Assembly (NCBI RefSeq): GCF_900604945.1
Contig: NZ_UWPB01000002.1
Coordinates: 310,001-374,000, forward strand
Direction: 5' to 3'
Source of the DNA: Ruminococcus sp. Marseille-P6503
GTDB lineage: Bacteria > Bacillota > Clostridia > Oscillospirales > Ruminococcaceae
Length of the DNA: 64,000 bases
Made by a program: the position numbers and the translations under genes. How positions within the stretch are numbered: the stretch's first letter is position 1; each line of letters starts with the position of its first letter. This document shows positions 23,879 through 32,749 of this stretch, in pieces. The notes below the pieces were generated by a model. That model was not told the DNA's origin. It did not search any database and saw nothing but the letters and a program-made list of their open reading frames with translations.

Positions 23879-25942
23879 TTACAGAACCCCTCTGTAATAA
23901 AGCCCTCTGGTCATATCGGCAATGCCGCAGCCTCGCCTGTTCTCAACGCTCTCGATGATCCTTTTCACTTCTCCGGGATTCTCGTCGTAAAAATCCAGCT
24001 GAACAAAAGCCGCGGTCTTAAACTCCTCAAGCCTGTCGCCCATATAAAGAATATCGGAATTAAGAATTTCGGTATACCCCTGCCTGCGGGAGCATTTGAC
24101 GGGAAATACCCTGCCGGTTCTGTCCCTGACCGAGCCGGTGCAGCTTTTACAGCCCGACGCCTGACGTATGGGACAGTTTACCGTAAGCATAAGCGGAAGC
24201 CGTCCGTATCCTATTACTCCGAAAGGAAGCTGTCCGCTCAGCGCGTTTATCTGACCGATCTTAAGCTCAAAGGAAGCGGTACAGTCGGCAAGTCCCAGTC
24301 TTTTCAGCTCCGCAAGAGCCGCGGAGTTGGTAACATTCAGCCCGAAGCCTCCGTGCATCGTCATTCCAAGCTCCCTGCCCATTGAAATATGGGCATAGTT
24401 TGTGCAGACCAAATGCGAAACGCCGCGCTCCCTGAGAGCCTTAAGCCGAGTGAAATCCCTTTCCTCGTCAAAGGTAAAACGGGGCATTTCAGCCGCCAGC
24501 TTATCTGCCGGAAGCTTGACCGCCGACCCGCCGGACAAGCCTTTTTCCAAAGCGTCCGAAGAGCATATGACAAGCTCCGCCTTTTTTATATCCGCCGCGG
24601 AAAGCTGATTTAAATCGGTAACCGAAAGCCTCAGCTTGGGTTTGCTGATTTTTTTCGCTTTTATCATATCAGTTTCCGTCCGCGTAAATACAGGCTTTTT
24701 GGTGTGGTATTCATACCTTTTTCTGTCGAGTTCAGCGCACAGCTCCCTCCTGAGCGCGTTAAGCTGAGAAGCCGGACACATAAGCCCCCGGTCAACCTCC
24801 GCCTCCAGTCTGCCAAGCTCATAAACAGTATCCCCCAGCTTTGAAAGCTGCCTTTCAAGATAATCCCTGTCGGCAGACCGCTTCAGCGCCTCCTGAGGAA
24901 CCTCTCCCCGCGCCTCGGCGGTTATTCCGTTTTCATCGCAGGCTGAGATATAAAGCCTTTCGTTTTTCTTCATGCGGACGAACATACTTACTGTGCTCCG
25001 CTTGTATTCCCTGCGGTAAAGCCTGTGAATAAAGGGCAGAACCTCCGCCGACGACAAAACGTCCTCCTTCTGCCTGATACCAAACATCTCAGGGCCGGTC
25101 TTGCGATTATAATATCCGTCGGTAAAGCCGCCTCTTGAAAAAACGTTTTCAAGCGTCTGCATATCGTAAGGCTCTCCGTCAAGCGCCTTTCTTACGCTGT
25201 CCACAGCGCAGGCGGTATATTCCGGCCGCTTCATTCTTCCCTCTATCTTGAAAGCTGCCGCGCCGCTCTGCGCAAGCTCCCTGATATGCCCGATATACGA
25301 CATATCTTTAAGGGACAGATCGTACCTTCCGCTTCGGTTTTTCAGCGCCGAAACGGGAAGTCTGCACGCCTGGGCGCACAAGCCCCTGTTAGCGCTTCTC
25401 GAGCCGATTACCGCGCTCATGTAGCACTGACCCGAAACCGACATACAAAGCGCCCCGTGAACAAAAACCTCTATTTCAATCGGAAGCCCGCAAAGCTGTT
25501 TTATTATATCCGCCGGAAGCTCCCTTGAAACCACCGCCCTCGAAAAGCCCATTTCCTTTGCCAGAAGCACGCCCCTTTCGGTATGCAGCGTCATCTGCGT
25601 CGAGGCGTGTATTTCCATATCGGGGCAGCATTCCCTTACGATACGCACCAGCGCGAGATCCTGCGTAATAAGACCGTCTATTCCGATACGGCAGGCAAAG
25701 CTGACGGTATCCTTAAGCTGTTCAAGCTGATCGTCGGTTACCGCCGTATTTATCGCCTGATATACCCTTACCCCTCTTACATGACAGTCATAAACGGCTT
25801 TTTCAAGCTCCCTTCGGGAGAAGTTCACAGCGTTCTGCCTTGCCGAAAATCCCTCTCCACCCAGATACACGGCGTCGCAGCCGGTTCTGAGCGCGGCGTC
25901 CAGAGCCTCGGGGCTGCCGCAGGGCGCAAGGATCTCCGTCAT
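23879..25942 (-). CDS. Peptidase U32 family protein with C-terminal DUF3656-type region
   Basis: The protein has 687 residues. The N-terminal barrel begins EILAPCGSPEALDAALRTGC and carries the U32 hallmark EVFVHGALCMSVSGQCYMS, with Cys residues in GSRSANRGLCAQACRLP that may hold an iron-sulphur cluster. The second half resembles the DUF3656/collagenase-like extension, including CKSCTGSVRDRTGRVFPVKC. Some U32 proteins (RlhA, TrhP) hydroxylate rRNA or tRNA, and this is a more likely role than proteolysis. The gene overlaps zapA by 4 bases (ATGA), an arrangement that suggests coupled translation. Confidence 0.85.
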   Translation of the reverse strand: MTEILAPCGSPEALDAALRTGCDAVYLGGEGFSARQNAVNFSRRELEKAVYDCHVRGVRVYQAINTAVTDDQLEQLKDTVSFACRIGIDGLITQDLALVRIVRECCPDMEIHASTQMTLHTERGVLLAKEMGFSRAVVSRELPADIIKQLCGLPIEIEVFVHGALCMSVSGQCYMSAVIGSRSANRGLCAQACRLPVSALKNRSGRYDLSLKDMSYIGHIRELAQSGAAAFKIEGRMKRPEYTACAVDSVRKALDGEPYDMQTLENVFSRGGFTDGYYNRKTGPEMFGIRQKEDVLSSAEVLPFIHRLYRREYKRSTVSMFVRMKKNERLYISACDENGITAEARGEVPQEALKRSADRDYLERQLSKLGDTVYELGRLEAEVDRGLMCPASQLNALRRELCAELDRKRYEYHTKKPVFTRTETDMIKAKKISKPKLRLSVTDLNQLSAADIKKAELVICSSDALEKGLSGGSAVKLPADKLAAEMPRFTFDEERDFTRLKALRERGVSHLVCTNYAHISMGRELGMTMHGGFGLNVTNSAALAELKRLGLADCTASFELKIGQINALSGQLPFGVIGYGRLPLMLTVNCPIRQASGCKSCTGSVRDRTGRVFPVKCSRRQGYTEILNSDILYMGDRLEEFKTAAFVQLDFYDENPGEVKRIIESVENRRGCGIADMTRGLYYRGVL

Positions 25943-26394
25943 TGCTTTTTGCCGTAATTATACGGATATTTATTTTCAAGCGCCTTGTTTATATCGTGAG
26001 AGATCATATCCTTAGCCGACAGCTTTTCGCCTTCCTCAGCAAAGGATTTCCGCAGCTTTACTTCCTTTTCAAGCTGGGCAACCCTCTCTCTGAGAGTCCT
26101 CAGTTCCTTCTGAGCCTCGTCGGCGGCGGTCCTTGCCTCGCCGGCGTCGTCAACATAGTCCTTGATCTGAGAGCGGATATTTTCAATACTCTGCCTTGCC
26201 TTTGTAAGCTCGTCGCAGCATTCAAGGCATATAAGGGCGGCGGCGTCCTGAAGCGAGAGAGTAGGCTTCGCCTTTATAAGCTCCGCCATTTTCCGGTTAA
26301 GCTCCGAAGCAAGCCTGTCGGTATACTCCTTTGTTTCATCCGTAAGCAGGCGAAACTCTCTGTTGAAGATTTTTACTGTAACTTCGTTTTTCAT
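25939..26394 (-). CDS. zapA: Cell division protein ZapA
   Basis: ZapA bundles FtsZ filaments and stabilises the division ring. These 151 residues have the globular N-terminus EVTVKIFNREFRLLTDET with the short helix YTDRLASELNRKMAEL, then an extended coiled coil (about residues 75-130) rich in Glu, Arg and Leu. It is longer than the roughly 85-110 residues of many ZapA proteins because of this coil and a Lys-rich tail. Its stop overlaps the U32 gene start. Confidence 0.85.
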   Translation of the reverse strand: MKNEVTVKIFNREFRLLTDETKEYTDRLASELNRKMAELIKAKPTLSLQDAAALICLECCDELTKARQSIENIRSQIKDYVDDAGEARTAADEAQKELRTLRERVAQLEKEVKLRKSFAEEGEKLSAKDMISHDINKALENKYPYNYGKKQ

Positions 26395-26663
26395 AGTGGA
26401 ATCCGTTCCTTTCCGAAAAAATCAAATCGGTACTATTAAGTTTATTATACAACATTTTTCACATTTTGAAAAGGGCTTTAAATAAATTTAACTCTTATTT
26501 CGTCAATTTAACCTTATATTCAGTAACTTTTTATTGATTTCAACGAGCCCGAAAAAATATTTCTTAATATTGCGGCGTAATATTGAAAAAACTTACTCTC
26601 TATGCTATAATTAAAGCCAGAAGGCAGACCGTTTTTTCAAAGGTTAAAAGACAGGTGAGGTTT
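26395..26663. other. AT-rich divergent spacer
   Basis: The region holds the start regions of zapA (minus) and the VanY-type gene (plus). It is strongly AT-rich from 26440 to 26580. No promoter here scores well enough for me to name, and I see no RNA structure. Confidence 0.45.
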
Positions 26664-27938
26664 ATGATCTTTAAACATATAATATCGGTTTCGGCGGCGA
26701 TTATCCTTCTGGTTACAGCGGGAACGCAGGCATTATTGCCCGTAACCTCCGCGGCCTATCGGAACGTCGCGAACAGCGCCGCAAGCTTTTCAGCTTGGCA
26801 ATTAACAGGAAATCCGCTGACGTCTGTAACGCCTGACGCCCCCGACTCTCCCTCGCTTATTTCCTTAAGCTCTACAGATAAGTCCGTAACTGTGAATTGG
26901 ACCAAAGTAAAGGGAGCGACCGGCTACCGCGTTTACCGCTACGACTTCAAAACCGGCAGCTTTATCAGCCGAACGTCTATAAAAAACAATAATATATCTT
27001 CGTGGACCGATGAAAAGGTTTCCTCAGGAACAGCCTATAAATACAAGGTAAAAAGCTATGTCAAGATCGACGGAGTAAATTACTGGAGCGGATACTCCAA
27101 CACTCTGTGTACTGCCGTAAAGCCCCAGAAGATAGCCATAACAAAAGCCAACCGTACCTATGACGCGGTAAGACTTTTCTGGGAGCCGGTAACCTGCAAC
27201 GGCTATCAGATTTATATGTACAGTCCTGACACAAAAAAGTGGCAGTATGCCGCCACGGTAAAGGATCCGTCAGCTGACCAATACCGCGTTTCAGGACTTA
27301 AGCGGGGAACTAAGTACAAATTCAGAATTCGCGCGTATAAGTGTGACGCGGACAGAAAGAATTACTTCGGCTCATTCGGAAACAGCTTCAGCGTTACCAC
27401 CAAGCCGGAGATCATAAAGAAAAACGGCATTACATATGTTGAAGGAATACTTATCGCTAATAAGACCTATGCGCTCCCGTCAAATTACAATCCGGATATG
27501 GACAGCTCCGCTTTAAACGCTTTTTATAAAATGCAGCGAGCGGCTCGGAACGACGGAATAAACCTATGGATATGCTCAGGTTTTCGTTCATATTCGTATC
27601 AGCAGTATCTTTATTCAAGCTACGCCGCCCGGGACGGAAAAGCCGCGGCGGACAGGTATTCGGCGAGAGCAGGGCACAGCGAGCATCAAACGGGATTGGC
27701 TATGGACGTAAACAACGCGAGCTCGTCCTTTGAGGGCACAAAGGAAGCGAAGTGGCTTGCCGCCAACTGCTCCGATTACGGCTTCATAATACGCTATCCT
27801 AAAAATAAAGAAAGCGTGACCGGCTACAAATACGAGCCTTGGCATATCCGTTATCTGGGCGTTAAAACTGCAACGGCAGTAGAAAAAAGCGGTAAGTGCC
27901 TTGAGGAATATCTGGGTATAACCTCAAAATACAAATAA
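26664..27938 (+). CDS. Secreted VanY-type D-Ala-D-Ala carboxypeptidase with fibronectin III domains
   Basis: 424 residues. A signal peptide (IFKHIISVSAAIILLVTAGT, ending near SAA) is followed by two fibronectin type III domains (about residues 55-145 and 150-240, with GYRVYRYD and GTKYKFRIRAYK). A C-terminal VanY peptidase domain carries SGFRSYSYQQYLY, the zinc ligands in GHSEHQTGLAMDVNNA, and the third ligand in EPWHIRYLG. VanY enzymes trim the terminal D-alanine from peptidoglycan stems. ATG 26664 with GTGAGG upstream is preferred to a TTG at 26583, which would put 27 extra residues before the signal peptide. No van resistance genes lie nearby, so a wall-remodelling role is likelier. Confidence 0.88.
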   Translation: MIFKHIISVSAAIILLVTAGTQALLPVTSAAYRNVANSAASFSAWQLTGNPLTSVTPDAPDSPSLISLSSTDKSVTVNWTKVKGATGYRVYRYDFKTGSFISRTSIKNNNISSWTDEKVSSGTAYKYKVKSYVKIDGVNYWSGYSNTLCTAVKPQKIAITKANRTYDAVRLFWEPVTCNGYQIYMYSPDTKKWQYAATVKDPSADQYRVSGLKRGTKYKFRIRAYKCDADRKNYFGSFGNSFSVTTKPEIIKKNGITYVEGILIANKTYALPSNYNPDMDSSALNAFYKMQRAARNDGINLWICSGFRSYSYQQYLYSSYAARDGKAAADRYSARAGHSEHQTGLAMDVNNASSSFEGTKEAKWLAANCSDYGFIIRYPKNKESVTGYKYEPWHIRYLGVKTATAVEKSGKCLEEYLGITSKYK

Positions 27939-27955
27939 CGCTTTCACACATAAAA

Positions 27956-27998
27956 ATAACGGGCGGATACAGATTTTACTGTATCCGCCCATTTTATT
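27956..27998. terminator. Bidirectional terminator between convergent genes
   Basis: GGGCGGATACAG (27961-27972) pairs perfectly with CTGTATCCGCCC (27979-27990); A- and T-rich flanks suit both strands. Confidence 0.85.
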
Positions 27999-28014
27999 TC
28001 CACACGGGATCAGA

Positions 28015-28851
28015 TTATCCTATAGTTGTAACGTCGCTTCCGAACCACTTGGTCGATATTTCGGCAAGCTTTCCGTCCGCCTTCATTTCCCCGAGAATTT
28101 CGCTGATTTTGTCGCACAGAGCCTTGTCGCCGAGTCTGAAGCCGATTGCGTAATCCTCCTCGTAAAGACCCTCGTCAAGGATCTTAAACGCTCTGCCCGA
28201 GTTGATCTCATAATCCGCAACTACCGAATCAAGGAACGCAGCGTCGCACATTCCAAGCTCCAGCTGATTGAGCGCTTCAACGTTGGTCGAAAGCTCCGTA
28301 ACGGTAATATCCGCGGAAATATCCGCAGCCGCAAGGGTTTCCTGAGCGGTGGAGCCGTTCTGAACGGAAACCGTCTTTCCCTTAAGATCGTCAAGCGAGG
28401 CAATATCGCTTCCGCTGTTTACGACAAACACCATTTTATTTTTCATATAAGGCTCCGACATAAGCATGACCTTCTGTCTTTCCTCGCTTACCGAAAGACC
28501 GTTCCAGATACAGTCGATCGTTCCCGCGTCAAGATCCACCTCTTTGGTGTCCCAGTTTACTCCGTAGGTTTCCAGCGTAACGCCCAGACGGGAGCATACC
28601 TCGGACGCAACGTCAATATCGAAGCCTACTATCTGGTCGTTCTCGTCGGTATAGCCCATAGGCTTGAAGGTGGCGTCAAGACCAAGCACCAGCTTGCCGT
28701 TGTCAAGCACCTTCTGCAAGGACTGATCCTCTCCCGCCGCGTTTTGGCTGCCCGAGGCGGAAGCGCTGTCCGCGTTTGACGAATCGGAAGCTCCGCAGCC
28801 CGCCAGCATGAGAACCGCCGCGCATACTGCTGATAAAATACACTTTTTCAT
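28015..28851 (-). CDS. Amino-acid ABC transporter substrate-binding lipoprotein
   Basis: A family 3 solute-binding protein of 278 residues, held at the outer face of the membrane. The signal peptide ends in a lipobox (LMLAGC), followed by a Ser/Ala-rich linker. The mature domain begins VLDNGKLVLGLDATFKPMGY and contains IVGFDIDVASEVCSRLG, both typical of polar amino-acid receptors. ATG 28851 is chosen because AAAGGATG lies 7 bases upstream and the signal peptide starts there; the frame extends 17 codons further without a ribosome site. No permease or ATPase gene is adjacent, so it must use a transporter encoded elsewhere. Confidence 0.9.
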   Translation of the reverse strand: MKKCILSAVCAAVLMLAGCGASDSSNADSASASGSQNAAGEDQSLQKVLDNGKLVLGLDATFKPMGYTDENDQIVGFDIDVASEVCSRLGVTLETYGVNWDTKEVDLDAGTIDCIWNGLSVSEERQKVMLMSEPYMKNKMVFVVNSGSDIASLDDLKGKTVSVQNGSTAQETLAAADISADITVTELSTNVEALNQLELGMCDAAFLDSVVADYEINSGRAFKILDEGLYEEDYAIGFRLGDKALCDKISEILGEMKADGKLAEISTKWFGSDVTTIG

Positions 28852-28884
28852 GAATATACATCCTTTCAGTTTTATCGCTTTAGA

Positions 28885-28913
28885 ATAATAGTATAATATC
28901 ACATCTGTCTCAA
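28885..28913 (-). promoter_or_regulatory. Promoter of the amino-acid binding protein gene
   Basis: On the minus strand TTGAGA (28913-28908), 17 bases, TATTAT (28890-28885). Confidence 0.6.
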
Positions 28914-29035
28914 AAAGTAAAGAGCGGCGCCGAAAGTTTGTAGATTTGCTACAAAAAGCCTGCGTCCGCTATCTTCTTTATTCGCCAAACAGCCGACTCA
29001 AAGCAAATAAAAATAAGAAAATATGCCGTTTTTAC

Positions 29036-29064
29036 TTGAATAATGCTTTTCGCTGTGTTATAAT
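29036..29064 (+). promoter_or_regulatory. Promoter of the cbiB-cobO unit
   Basis: TTGAAT (29036-29041), 17 bases, TATAAT (29059-29064). The start codon of cbiB is 38 bases downstream, too close for a cobalamin riboswitch. Confidence 0.75.
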
Positions 29065-29102
29065 AATTTTAACACATAACACTCGGGAAAGGATTTTTCT
29101 TC

Positions 29103-30074
29103 ATGATATTGAATACAGTCGCCGCAATGAGCGCGGGCTTTGTGCTCAATCTTATGTTCGGCGCTCCCCGGGGATTTCTCAACCCCGAAAATTTTGTTCC
29201 GGCATTTGCCCTTAAGCTTGAAAAAACACTCAGAAGATTCTATGAGGACTCTCCGGAGGCTTTGCGTATGGCAGGGGCGGTGCTTATTTTCTTCGTTCTG
29301 CTCATCTTCGCGGGAATCCCGCTTGCGCTGCTGATATTGGGATACATGTTTCTCCCCGTAGCGGGACTGATTCTGGACTGCTTTTTCTGCTGGCTCGCCT
29401 TTTCCTTCAGAGATACAAGAATCTTTCTGAGCCGTACTTTCAGAGCGGTGCGCTCGGGAAATTACAGCGCCGCCGCAAAAAGCCTTGAGGCTCTGACGGG
29501 AACAGACTGCAGCGGACTTGACGAGGACGAAATAATCAAAAAAGCCGTTGAATGCGCCGCCGACTGCTCGGCGGATAACGGAGCCGGCGCGTTGTTTTTC
29601 ATGGCTCTTGCCGGCGGCTTCGGAGGAATGCTGTATCGCTGCGTAAGTATTCTGAACAGAACTATAGGAACCGATACCCCCGAATACGCCGATTTCGGCT
29701 CGCCCTCCCGCACTCTGTGGACGGCGCTTGATTTTATCCCCGCTTCGATCTGCGGACTTGTAATGAAGCTTGACGTGAGCTTTCTCAGGCTTGACAAGCT
29801 TAACTGCAAGCGTATCTTCAGGCGCGACAGAAAGAACCTTTCACGGGCAAACCTCGGTATCTGCCGGAGCGTAGTGGCAGGCGCTCTGGATATTCAGCTG
29901 ACAAAAGAGGAATACTACAGAGGCGGCGGACTCAGGGCAAGATTTATCGGCGAACAGCTCAAGCCCTGTCAGCCTAACGACATCTACTGGGCAAATCAGC
30001 TGATGTACGGTTCAGTTTTCGGCTGCTTTTTGCTGTTTGCTCTTATCAGAACGGCTTTTCTCTTTATTCTCTAG
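29103..30074 (+). CDS. cbiB: Diverged adenosylcobinamide-phosphate synthase
   Basis: CbiB/CobD attaches aminopropanol (phosphate) to adenosylcobyric acid in late vitamin B12 assembly at the membrane. The 323 residues have hydrophobic segments near the N-terminus, at residues 58-100 and at the C-terminus. The family core is recognisable in ALFFMALAGGFGGMLYRCVS, LNRTIGTDTPEYADFG, LDFIPASICGLVM and the C-terminal GALDIQL...YYRGG. Several normally invariant residues differ, so it is a distant member. Pairing with the adenosyltransferase gene directly downstream supports the assignment. Confidence 0.75.
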   Translation: MILNTVAAMSAGFVLNLMFGAPRGFLNPENFVPAFALKLEKTLRRFYEDSPEALRMAGAVLIFFVLLIFAGIPLALLILGYMFLPVAGLILDCFFCWLAFSFRDTRIFLSRTFRAVRSGNYSAAAKSLEALTGTDCSGLDEDEIIKKAVECAADCSADNGAGALFFMALAGGFGGMLYRCVSILNRTIGTDTPEYADFGSPSRTLWTALDFIPASICGLVMKLDVSFLRLDKLNCKRIFRRDRKNLSRANLGICRSVVAGALDIQLTKEEYYRGGGLRARFIGEQLKPCQPNDIYWANQLMYGSVFGCFLLFALIRTAFLFIL

Positions 30075-30120
30075 AGAAAAGCCGCCATGCCACATAACTT
30101 ACTGAAGGCGGTTTGATTTA

Positions 30121-30642
30121 ATGGGAATGATACACTGCTGCTGCGGAGACGGAAAAGGCAAGACTACCTCCGCCGTCGGACTTGCGGTGCGCTTTGCCGG
30201 AGCAGGAGGAAAGGTATGCATAGTACAGTTCCTTAAAGGCTCCGAAAGCTGCGAAACCGCCGTACTGAACAGAATCGACGGCATTACGGTGCTACGCAAT
30301 CAAAAGGACCTGGGCTTTGTCTTTCAGATGACAGACGCTCAGAAAGCCGAATGCAGAAAAATGCACGACGAAAATCTCAATAAAGCGCTGGAGCTGGTTT
30401 ATTCAGGTCAGTGCGGCCTGCTTGTCCTGGACGAGCTTACCTATGCATACGATATGGAGCTTATAGACAGACAAGCGGTGCGCAGGCTTATTACCGACAA
30501 GCCCCAGGAGCTGGAGCTGGTCATAACCGGCAGAGATCCCGCTCCGCTGTTTACTGAAAATGCGGATTATATAAGCGAAATAAAATGCGTCAGGCACCCT
30601 TATGACAAAAACATTCCCGCCAGACGGGGAATAGAATACTAA
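30121..30642 (+). CDS. cobO: Corrinoid adenosyltransferase, CobO/BtuR family
   Basis: This enzyme adds the 5'-deoxyadenosyl group from ATP to reduced corrinoids. The 173-residue protein opens with the P-loop CCCGDGKGKTTSAVGLAVRF and has the family motifs VQFLKGS, LLVLDELTYAYDMELID and VITGRDP. It lacks the N-terminal extension of some CobA/BtuR proteins. It lies 46 bases downstream of cbiB on the same transcript, so the pair supplies two late steps of cobamide assembly or salvage. Confidence 0.92.
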   Translation: MGMIHCCCGDGKGKTTSAVGLAVRFAGAGGKVCIVQFLKGSESCETAVLNRIDGITVLRNQKDLGFVFQMTDAQKAECRKMHDENLNKALELVYSGQCGLLVLDELTYAYDMELIDRQAVRRLITDKPQELELVITGRDPAPLFTENADYISEIKCVRHPYDKNIPARRGIEY

Positions 30643-30678
30643 AAAAGCTCCGATGCTTGATTTCATCGGAGCTTTTTT
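30641..30678. terminator. Bidirectional terminator after cobO
   Basis: AAAAAAGCTCCGATG pairs with CATCGGAGCTTTTTT around an eight-base loop, between two convergent genes. Confidence 0.92.
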
Positions 30679-30685
30679 ATGTTAT

Positions 30686-30967
30686 TTACGATATTTTAAG
30701 CCATGCGCACGCCATATCCAGCGCTTCGTAAAGACTGGATTTCTCCGCTTTCTTTACTATCTGCTCATTTGGCGGCAGAGTAATGTCCGTCGCCATCTTT
30801 CTCAGCCTTACCTTGTTGGCAACGTCCAGCTCGCCCTGCTTTTCCGTTCCCAGGATCTCTATCATGACAACATAGTCGTCATACATATTTCCAAAATAAA
30901 TCGTATTCCCTTTCCTTACCAGAGGAACGCCTTTGTAAGTGAAAAAAGTCTTTTTTGTCTCTGCCAT
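30686..30967 (-). CDS. Small conserved-looking protein of unknown function
   Basis: I do not recognise this 93-residue soluble protein. It starts with a Thr/Lys-rich tip, then KGVPLVRKGNTIYFGNMYDD, a beta-rich segment, and a helical C-terminus with KSSLYEALDMACAWLKIS. A perfect ribosome site (AAGGAGGAGA), its own promoter and a shared terminator show a real, separately transcribed gene. There are no Cys pairs, signal peptide or membrane segments. It may bind nucleic acid or a partner protein, but nothing in the sequence decides this. Confidence 0.6.
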   Translation of the reverse strand: MAETKKTFFTYKGVPLVRKGNTIYFGNMYDDYVVMIEILGTEKQGELDVANKVRLRKMATDITLPPNEQIVKKAEKSSLYEALDMACAWLKIS

Positions 30968-31091
30968 TATATCTCCTCCTTACCGATGATAATATTTTTC
31001 TTTTGTCCGTTCTGTACTTGATCCGTACAGGCAGCTTTTTTACAATTACCGCCTTATTGCAGCCTATTCATGACCGAAAGACTCCGTAATT

Positions 31092-31120
31092 ATTATAACA
31101 TAATTTTTCCCTTTTGTGAA
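31092..31120 (-). promoter_or_regulatory. Promoter upstream of the 93-residue gene
   Basis: On the minus strand TTCACA (31120-31115), 17 bases, TATAAT (31097-31092). The message would carry a leader of about 120 bases containing a CTGTAC/GTACAG hairpin. Confidence 0.6.
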
Positions 31121-31227
31121 GCGCTTTTAAATATTTTTCTGTCAGCCGCGGCAATATTTATTATATTCCTGTACAACCGCAGAATCTGCCGAAAAAAGCG
31201 CTCTCAATATCCCGCGCGGCGGATTTT

Positions 31228-32700
31228 TTAATAAGTATCCACCACCGCTTCTCCGTTCTTGACGTTTTCCATGTTTTCAAGGAATCTGTCCGTCCACTTG
31301 CTCTGTATCCTGAACGACGGCCTGCCGTTGAGCGCTACGATACTGCGCCTTGAGCTGTCGGAGTAAAACTCCATCACATCATTGTAGCCGTCCTCGCAGC
31401 TTATCTCGATAGTCAGATAGCTTTCGCCCTGCGGCTCCTCAAAATATATCTCGCTGGTAGGGCAGGTGAGCAGATATTTGTATAGGTCCTGGAACAGGCT
31501 TACGTCTATGTCCTCGCCGTTCATCTTAACGGAGTTTATCGTGCTTTCCCCGTCGCTGTCAAGCTCATAGACGATCTCGCTGTCCTCGGCTGTTACCCTG
31601 ACCTCGGAAACGTCCATGATATTGTTTGTGGTCATAAGAGAAGTAACCACGTCCCCGGGCATTACGGTCGCCCATGGCAGACTGTCGGCAGAAACCGTCC
31701 AAACGCAGTCGACGCCGTCTACGCCGGTAAGATAACAGTAATAGGACGCTATTTCCGCAGTCTGTTCGCCGTCGTCGTTTTCCTCATATATCGGGTCGCC
31801 GATTTTAAGATCATAGTTATAGCCGTCGCCCTTGAAGGTCACCTCCGCAAGAGGCTCGTCAAGCCCGTAGGTCTTAAAGTCCTCCTCGTCCGGGAATATT
31901 TTCACGGCGGATTCGGCGGAAAGCCCCCACATTCCGTGAGTGGTCGCTGAGGAAACCGAAACGTTAAGATACGAGAATATCGGCTCCGTCATTACCTGCG
32001 ACGACACCATTCCTTCCTTGTCGTACGGGTCGTTTTCAAACACCATGTCATAATCAAGGTCCGATCTGCGGACGGTAAGAGTTCCGTAATCCGGCATATC
32101 GCTGTCGCCCGGATCCTCAATAAGCGACGTATCCACAAGATTTTCCTTCGGCTCGATAAAATACGACACCCTTGAGTTCAGTATCATATAAACGTCGCTT
32201 TCTCCCTTTTCGCAGAGATAGCGATAACGCGTTTTGGTAGATACGTCCCCTATGCAGAAGGTGCTCTGCGTATCGTCCGTAAAGGTAACGGTAAATTCTC
32301 CCGCGGGAGATTCAAGTCCGTATTTGCCGAGGTCGGACGAGTTTTCCTCTACGGTTTTGTACGCCTCCAGCTGAGCCACGTCCTCAGCCATGCCCGACTG
32401 GAGAGAGGACGACTGGTTGATTCCGTTAAGCTCCTCGATCGTCCAGGCGGTCTTTCCTGAAGCCGGCCGGCTCATTGTAAAGCCGCCGTACTCGTTTACC
32501 GCGGCTATGCTTTTGATATCGTCCGCGGTAGAATCTATCAGCAGAACCGAAGTGTCCTCTGAATTTTCATTCACAGTCTGCGACGAGCTGTCGGTATCCG
32601 ATGACGAATCTCCGCCGGTAGCGTTGAGAAACGCCAACGTTCCTCCCAGACAGGCAATAATAACTCCGCAGACGATTATACCCTGAATTTTTCCGTTCAT
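31228..32700 (-). CDS. DUF4340 membrane-anchored extracytoplasmic protein
   Basis: 490 residues: one N-terminal transmembrane helix (IQGIIVCGVIIACLGGTLAFL), a Ser/Asp-rich linker, then a long extracytoplasmic region in which DUF4340-type repeats are seen, such as YGLESPAGEFTVTFTDDTQS and YGLDEPLAEVTFKGDGY, each followed by a CIGDV- or LKIGDP-like turn. DUF4340 proteins regularly accompany Gld-type ABC exporters. The function is unknown. ATG 32700 is used, though an upstream GTG (32712) is possible; neither has an ideal ribosome site. It is the last gene of the exporter operon. Confidence 0.8.
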   Translation of the reverse strand: MNGKIQGIIVCGVIIACLGGTLAFLNATGGDSSSDTDSSSQTVNENSEDTSVLLIDSTADDIKSIAAVNEYGGFTMSRPASGKTAWTIEELNGINQSSSLQSGMAEDVAQLEAYKTVEENSSDLGKYGLESPAGEFTVTFTDDTQSTFCIGDVSTKTRYRYLCEKGESDVYMILNSRVSYFIEPKENLVDTSLIEDPGDSDMPDYGTLTVRRSDLDYDMVFENDPYDKEGMVSSQVMTEPIFSYLNVSVSSATTHGMWGLSAESAVKIFPDEEDFKTYGLDEPLAEVTFKGDGYNYDLKIGDPIYEENDDGEQTAEIASYYCYLTGVDGVDCVWTVSADSLPWATVMPGDVVTSLMTTNNIMDVSEVRVTAEDSEIVYELDSDGESTINSVKMNGEDIDVSLFQDLYKYLLTCPTSEIYFEEPQGESYLTIEISCEDGYNDVMEFYSDSSRRSIVALNGRPSFRIQSKWTDRFLENMENVKNGEAVVDTY

Positions 32701-32749
32701 ATTAGTAACCACGCTCCCGTTAGCGGCGAGCCTCTCCTTTCGCAGAGCT

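Noticed and set aside
26664-27938. Vancomycin resistance determinant
   Set aside because: The VanY-type domain is joined to fibronectin domains and no vanH, vanA, vanX or vanRS gene is near; ordinary wall remodelling is likelier.
28914-29102. Cobalamin riboswitch before cbiB
   Set aside because: The promoter at 29036-29064 lies too near the start codon, and no B12-box-like sequence was seen.
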